The notes under the pieces are model-generated. The model made no database searches and was not told the DNA's origin. It saw nothing but the letters and a program-made list of their open reading frames with translations. A stretch of DNA of 36,060 nt from the NCBI GenBank assembly GCA_013824165.1, contig PNNH01000086.1, forward strand, positions 1 to 36,060. Reading direction: 5' to 3'. This DNA comes from Methylibium sp. (lineage in GTDB: Bacteria; Pseudomonadota; Gammaproteobacteria; Burkholderiales; Burkholderiaceae_C). Shown one piece after another: positions 33,289 to 36,060 of this stretch. The position numbers were made by a program, and so were the translations under genes. The stretch's first letter is position 1. Every line of letters begins with the position of its first letter.

Positions 33289-34338
33289 ATGCTGCCCCCT
33301 CGCTTCCTTAGCAAACCCATCCAACTTCTGGTCTGGACCCTCGGTCTGGTGTCTGCCGCGCAAGCGCAGGAACAAGTGCTGAATATCTATTCGGCACGTC
33401 ACTACCAGACGGACGAAGCGCTCTATTCGGATTTCACCAAGGCCACGGGAATCCGCATCAATCGCGTCGATACCGATGATGCAGGTCTGCTGGCGCGCCT
33501 GAAAAGTGAGGGCTCGAACAGCCCGGCGGATGTCGTGCTGTTGGTTGACGCCGCCCGCCTGTGGAAGGCCGAGACCGAGAATCTATTCCTGCCGATCAAG
33601 TCGGCCGTGCTCGAACAACGGATTCCTGCACATCTGCGCAGCAAGGACACCGGCGCCGGCTCCGCATGGTTCGGTTTTTCAACCCGGGCTCGTATGGTGG
33701 TCTATAACAAGCTGACGGTCGCCAAGGCCGACGTCGACACCTACGAAGAGCTTGCCGACCCGAAGAACAAGGGCCGAATCTGCCTGCGCAGCGGCTCCCA
33801 TCCCTACAACCTGTCTCTGTTCGGCGCTCTCTACGAACACCTCGGCGCTGAGCGCACCGAGCGCTGGTTGACGGGATTGGTGGCCAATCTGGCGCGCGAA
33901 CCCAAGGGCGGAGATACCGATCAGATCCGCGCGGCCGCCAGTGGCGAGTGCAGCGTTGCGATCACCAACAGCTATTACCTGGCGCGCATGATGCGGTCCA
34001 GCAAGCCGGAGGATCGGGCCGCGGTCGAAAAGCTTGGCGTGGTGTTCCCCAACCAGCAGTCCTGGGGTACGCACATGAATATCGCTGGCGGCGCTGTCGC
34101 ACGCCATGCCAAGAATCGGGACAACGCGATTCGTTTCCTCGAGTACTTGAGTTCGCCCACCGCCCAGGCGTATTTCGCGAATGGCAATAACGAATGGCCC
34201 GCGGTGCCTGGCGTCCAGGCCAGCAACCCTGCGCTCGAGGCAATGGGCAGCTTCAAGAGCGAGACCATTCCGATTTCTGCGGTGGGCGCAAATCTTCCCA
34301 AGGTTCAGGTCTTGCTTGACAAGGCAGGCTTGAAATAG
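33289..34338 (+). CDS. Periplasmic Fe(3+)-binding protein of an ABC transporter (FbpA/FutA type)
   Basis: 349 aa from the ATG at 33289, with GGAG (33279-33282) 6 bases before it; an in-frame TTG at 33277 is less likely. Residues 1-26 are a signal peptide (cleavage after SAAQA). The mature start VLNIYSARHYQTDEALYSDFTKATGI and the paired tyrosines in AITNSYYLARMM match ferric-binding proteins, in which these tyrosines coordinate Fe(3+). It should deliver ferric iron to an inner-membrane ABC importer. No permease or ATPase gene follows: the next gene is an H-NS-family protein. The Fur-type palindrome upstream suggests induction when iron is scarce. Confidence 0.93.
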   Translation: MLPPRFLSKPIQLLVWTLGLVSAAQAQEQVLNIYSARHYQTDEALYSDFTKATGIRINRVDTDDAGLLARLKSEGSNSPADVVLLVDAARLWKAETENLFLPIKSAVLEQRIPAHLRSKDTGAGSAWFGFSTRARMVVYNKLTVAKADVDTYEELADPKNKGRICLRSGSHPYNLSLFGALYEHLGAERTERWLTGLVANLAREPKGGDTDQIRAAASGECSVAITNSYYLARMMRSSKPEDRAAVEKLGVVFPNQQSWGTHMNIAGGAVARHAKNRDNAIRFLEYLSSPTAQAYFANGNNEWPAVPGVQASNPALEAMGSFKSETIPISAVGANLPKVQVLLDKAGLK

Positions 34339-34370
34339 GCCGCAGTATTCAGTGACCCCCCCGGTTTGTG

Positions 34371-34402
34371 GTGCCAAGCCCCATAGCCGGGGCTATTGGC
34401 AC
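34371..34402 (+). terminator. Strong hairpin downstream of the iron-binding protein gene
   Basis: GTGCCAA + GCCCC (34371-34382) pairs with GGGGC + TTGGCAC (34389-34402) around ATAGCC, with a two-base TA bulge. Located 32 bases after the stop. No T-run follows, so it may act as a 3' stabilising structure rather than an intrinsic terminator. Confidence 0.45.
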
Positions 34403-34421
34403 GGATAATGATTTGAATGTA

Positions 34422-34450
34422 TTGCAGATTCAAGAGGCTCTGAGCATAAT
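34422..34450 (+). promoter_or_regulatory. Candidate promoter of the H-NS-family gene
   Basis: TTGCAG (34422-34427) and CATAAT (34445-34450) are separated by 17 bases. The -10 matches TATAAT at five of six positions; the -35 is weak. The resulting leader would be about 80 bases. Confidence 0.45.
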
Positions 34451-34536
34451 CAACCGCTAGCGGGTATCGCGGGTTTTGGCGCAAACTTGACCAGCCCGAC
34501 TTGCTCACACAACAAACCTAGCGAGGATTTGCAATC

Positions 34537-34833
34537 ATGTCGTCTCTCAAGGAACTGTTGGCTCAGCGTGCAGCGCTCGATGAGCAAATCGCACAAACCA
34601 AGGACCGTGAACGCGCGGATGCCATCGCCAAGGTGAAGAGCTTGATGGCGGAATATGGTCTGACCATTGCCGACCTGAGTGTTCGTACCGCCAAGGTGGC
34701 AAAGCCAAGCAAAGTGGCGGTCAAATATCGCAACAAGGCGACCGGGGAAACTTGGAGTGGTCGCGGCCTGCAGCCCAAATGGCTGAAGGCCGCCATTTCC
34801 GGCGGCGCCAAGATCGATGATTTCACGGTCTGA
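34537..34833 (+). CDS. H-NS-family nucleoid-associated protein
   Basis: 98 aa. The N-terminal half (SLKELLAQRAALDEQIAQTKDRERADAIAKVKSLMAEYGLT) is a coiled-coil oligomerisation region. The C-terminal half (YRNKATGETWSGRGLQPKWLKAAISGGAKIDDF) is the H-NS DNA-binding domain in the form common in Burkholderiales (Bv3F/BpH3-like). Such proteins silence AT-rich, often horizontally acquired DNA. GAGGA (34521-34525) lies about 11 bases before the ATG, rather far. It is a single-gene unit bounded by a candidate promoter and a strong terminator. Confidence 0.93.
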   Translation: MSSLKELLAQRAALDEQIAQTKDRERADAIAKVKSLMAEYGLTIADLSVRTAKVAKPSKVAVKYRNKATGETWSGRGLQPKWLKAAISGGAKIDDFTV

Positions 34834-34875
34834 CATCCGGCCGTCCGACAATTCACTGAACTGCATCTCAAAATT

Positions 34876-34901
34876 AAGGCTGCCCGCAAGGCAGCCTTTT
34901 T
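34876..34901 (+). terminator. Rho-independent terminator of the H-NS-family gene
   Basis: AAGGCTGCC (34876-34884), loop CGCAA, GGCAGCCTT (34890-34898), followed by TTTTTG. A textbook 9-bp stem with a T-run. Confidence 0.9.
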
Positions 34902-35040
34902 GTTTGGCGAATCGCAGCTGTTGAATCGCACGGCGCTTCCCCACCCATTTGCAGGGAGGCCGCGAAGCAACGCCCTCAGCCGCTGCTAGCATGCGCATTC
35001 CGGGCGCTTGCGCTCTGTCCGTCTGCCACATAAAAACGAT

Positions 35041-36060
35041 ATGTCCCCCGGACATGAGCCCCCCTTAAGTGCCTTGCCCTCCGACGGCCCGGGCAGACTC
35101 TTGGAACAGACCCTGCTTGTCTTTCTGGGCTGCCTGCTCGCTGGCTGGCTCGGGATGCAACTGACACCCGCGCCCTCCTCCCCCGCCGTCTTCTGGCCCC
35201 CTGCCGGTGTTGCCTTGGCCGCCTTGATTCGGTTCGGCTGGCGCGTGGCGCCGTCAGTCTGGTTGGCCCTCGCAGCACTTGCCGCGTTGCAGGGCGGGCC
35301 AGCGTTGGCCACTCCTGCAGTCGCCAGCGCCGGATTGCTTGGCGCCAGCGTCGCCTTTTTGATCCTGAATCGATCGGGGCTGAACGCGCGGCTGGCGCGC
35401 CGCCGTGATCTCGGGCTGCTGCTGCTGATTGGCGCCGGGCTGGCGCCACTGTTGAGCGCGGGTGCCAATGTGCTCAGTCAGCTTGCGCTGGGTACCGTCG
35501 AGCCGGCACGCGCACTGCCCATGCTGTGGCAGCTGTGGGGCGCCGAGGCCATGGCAGTCTTGGCCATCACGCCGCTGCTGCTCAGCCGCCGTGTGCCCTC
35601 TTCCAAGGCCGTCACCCTGCGCGGCGCGGCAGGCCCGGGTCTGCTGGCCGTGGCGATTCTTTTGAGTGGGGCTTGGGCTGTCTTCGACCCGCCGCAAACG
35701 CTTCTTGGCGGCAGTCCCTGGCTCATCGCTCCGACGCTGCTCTTGATGTGGATGTCGCTGCGCGTGGCCAGCTTTGCACTCAGTGCCGGAACTGCGCTTG
35801 CGCTGCTTATGCTGGCCAGTGTCGCCACGGTCTCCGGCCTCGGGCCATTCGCACATCCAGGGATGCCCGTCGACGTCGCTCTGCTCTGGAGCTACTCCGC
35901 TGGTCTCGCCTTCATTCCGCTGCTGTCGCACACCTTGCTGGGCGAGATGCGCCAAGACCGCGCGCGCTGGCAAGGCGCACTGGATGCAAGCGGGATTGGC
36001 GTGGCCGAATGGGATCTGAGCACAGGCTCGCAGATTATCTCGCCGCAATGGGCCCAACTG
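35041..36060 (+). CDS. MASE1-PAS membrane sensor protein (5' part, cut by the window end)
   Basis: The frame opens at the ATG at 35041 and stays open for 340 codons to the last base. Residues about 20-300 hold eight or more hydrophobic helices with the MASE1 signature VFWPPAGVALAALIRFGWRV. They are followed by the start of a PAS domain (RWQGALDASGIGVAEWDLSTGSQIISPQW). MASE1 is a membrane sensor usually placed before histidine kinase or GGDEF/EAL output domains; the output part here lies outside the window. No ribosome-binding site is seen. A CATAAA sequence ends 6 bases before the ATG, so it may also be leaderless. Confidence 0.85.
   Translation, partial: MSPGHEPPLSALPSDGPGRLLEQTLLVFLGCLLAGWLGMQLTPAPSSPAVFWPPAGVALAALIRFGWRVAPSVWLALAALAALQGGPALATPAVASAGLLGASVAFLILNRSGLNARLARRRDLGLLLLIGAGLAPLLSAGANVLSQLALGTVEPARALPMLWQLWGAEAMAVLAITPLLLSRRVPSSKAVTLRGAAGPGLLAVAILLSGAWAVFDPPQTLLGGSPWLIAPTLLLMWMSLRVASFALSAGTALALLMLASVATVSGLGPFAHPGMPVDVALLWSYSAGLAFIPLLSHTLLGEMRQDRARWQGALDASGIGVAEWDLSTGSQIISPQWAQL

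Noticed and set aside
34396-34412. TTGGCAC as a sigma-54 promoter
   Set aside because: The required TTGC element at the correct spacing is absent; the bases belong to the arm of a hairpin.

Overview
The window looks like ordinary chromosome from a high-GC betaproteobacterium of the order Burkholderiales, probably of the Roseateles/Pelomonas/Mitsuaria type. This is inferred from the ArgA plus YggX pair, a Burkholderia-type H-NS protein with a TWSGRG core, the DUF3418-tailed HrpA, the gloB-methyltransferase-rnhA cluster and the dnaX-ybaB-recR cluster. No integrase, transposase, tRNA gene, rRNA gene or CRISPR array was seen.

Layout. 1-1924: the end of a LytS-type sensor kinase, its LytTR response regulator and a 2TM-domain protein. 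2026-5436 (minus): a large Oar-like TonB-dependent receptor with a PurR/LacI-type operator upstream. 5938-6606: two small genes of unknown function. 6704-8061: divergent dcd and a Crp/Fnr-family regulator, separated by a symmetric promoter region. 8036-12308 (minus): a two-gene RND efflux operon. 12435-16113: rnhA and a YafS-like methyltransferase (minus), divergent from gloB and mltD (plus). 16138-19492 (minus): a MAPEG protein, then recR, ybaB and dnaX. 19542-22230: isoaspartyl peptidase (minus), divergent from an unusual PurM-family protein and a SirB-like membrane protein (plus). 22272-22366: the SRP RNA gene (ffs). 22395-26751 (minus): a tandem pair of kinase-HDOD proteins, one apparently active and one a pseudokinase. 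26972-30898 (minus): hrpA. 30948-33170: a VOC protein, argA and yggX. 33224-34338: a Fur-type palindrome and an iron-binding ABC protein. 34537-34833: an H-NS-family protein. 35041 to the end: a MASE1-PAS sensor cut off by the window edge.

The strongest candidate for a little-described system is the kinase pair at 22395-26751. One protein joins a complete Ser/Thr kinase domain to HDOD and GAF domains. The gene before it encodes a homologous HDOD protein whose kinase domain has lost the ATP-binding lysine, the catalytic-loop lysine and asparagine, and the DFG aspartate. A second theme is that several genes (Crp/Fnr regulator, dnaX, PurM-like, argA, hrpA) have a -10-like hexamer ending only 6-9 nt before the start codon and no Shine-Dalgarno sequence, which suggests leaderless or nearly leaderless mRNAs. 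Regulatory sites readable directly are a PurR/LacI-type palindrome before the TonB receptor, a 21-bp perfect palindrome of Fur type before the iron-binding protein, and a 10-bp-arm inverted repeat covering both promoters between dcd and the Crp/Fnr gene.
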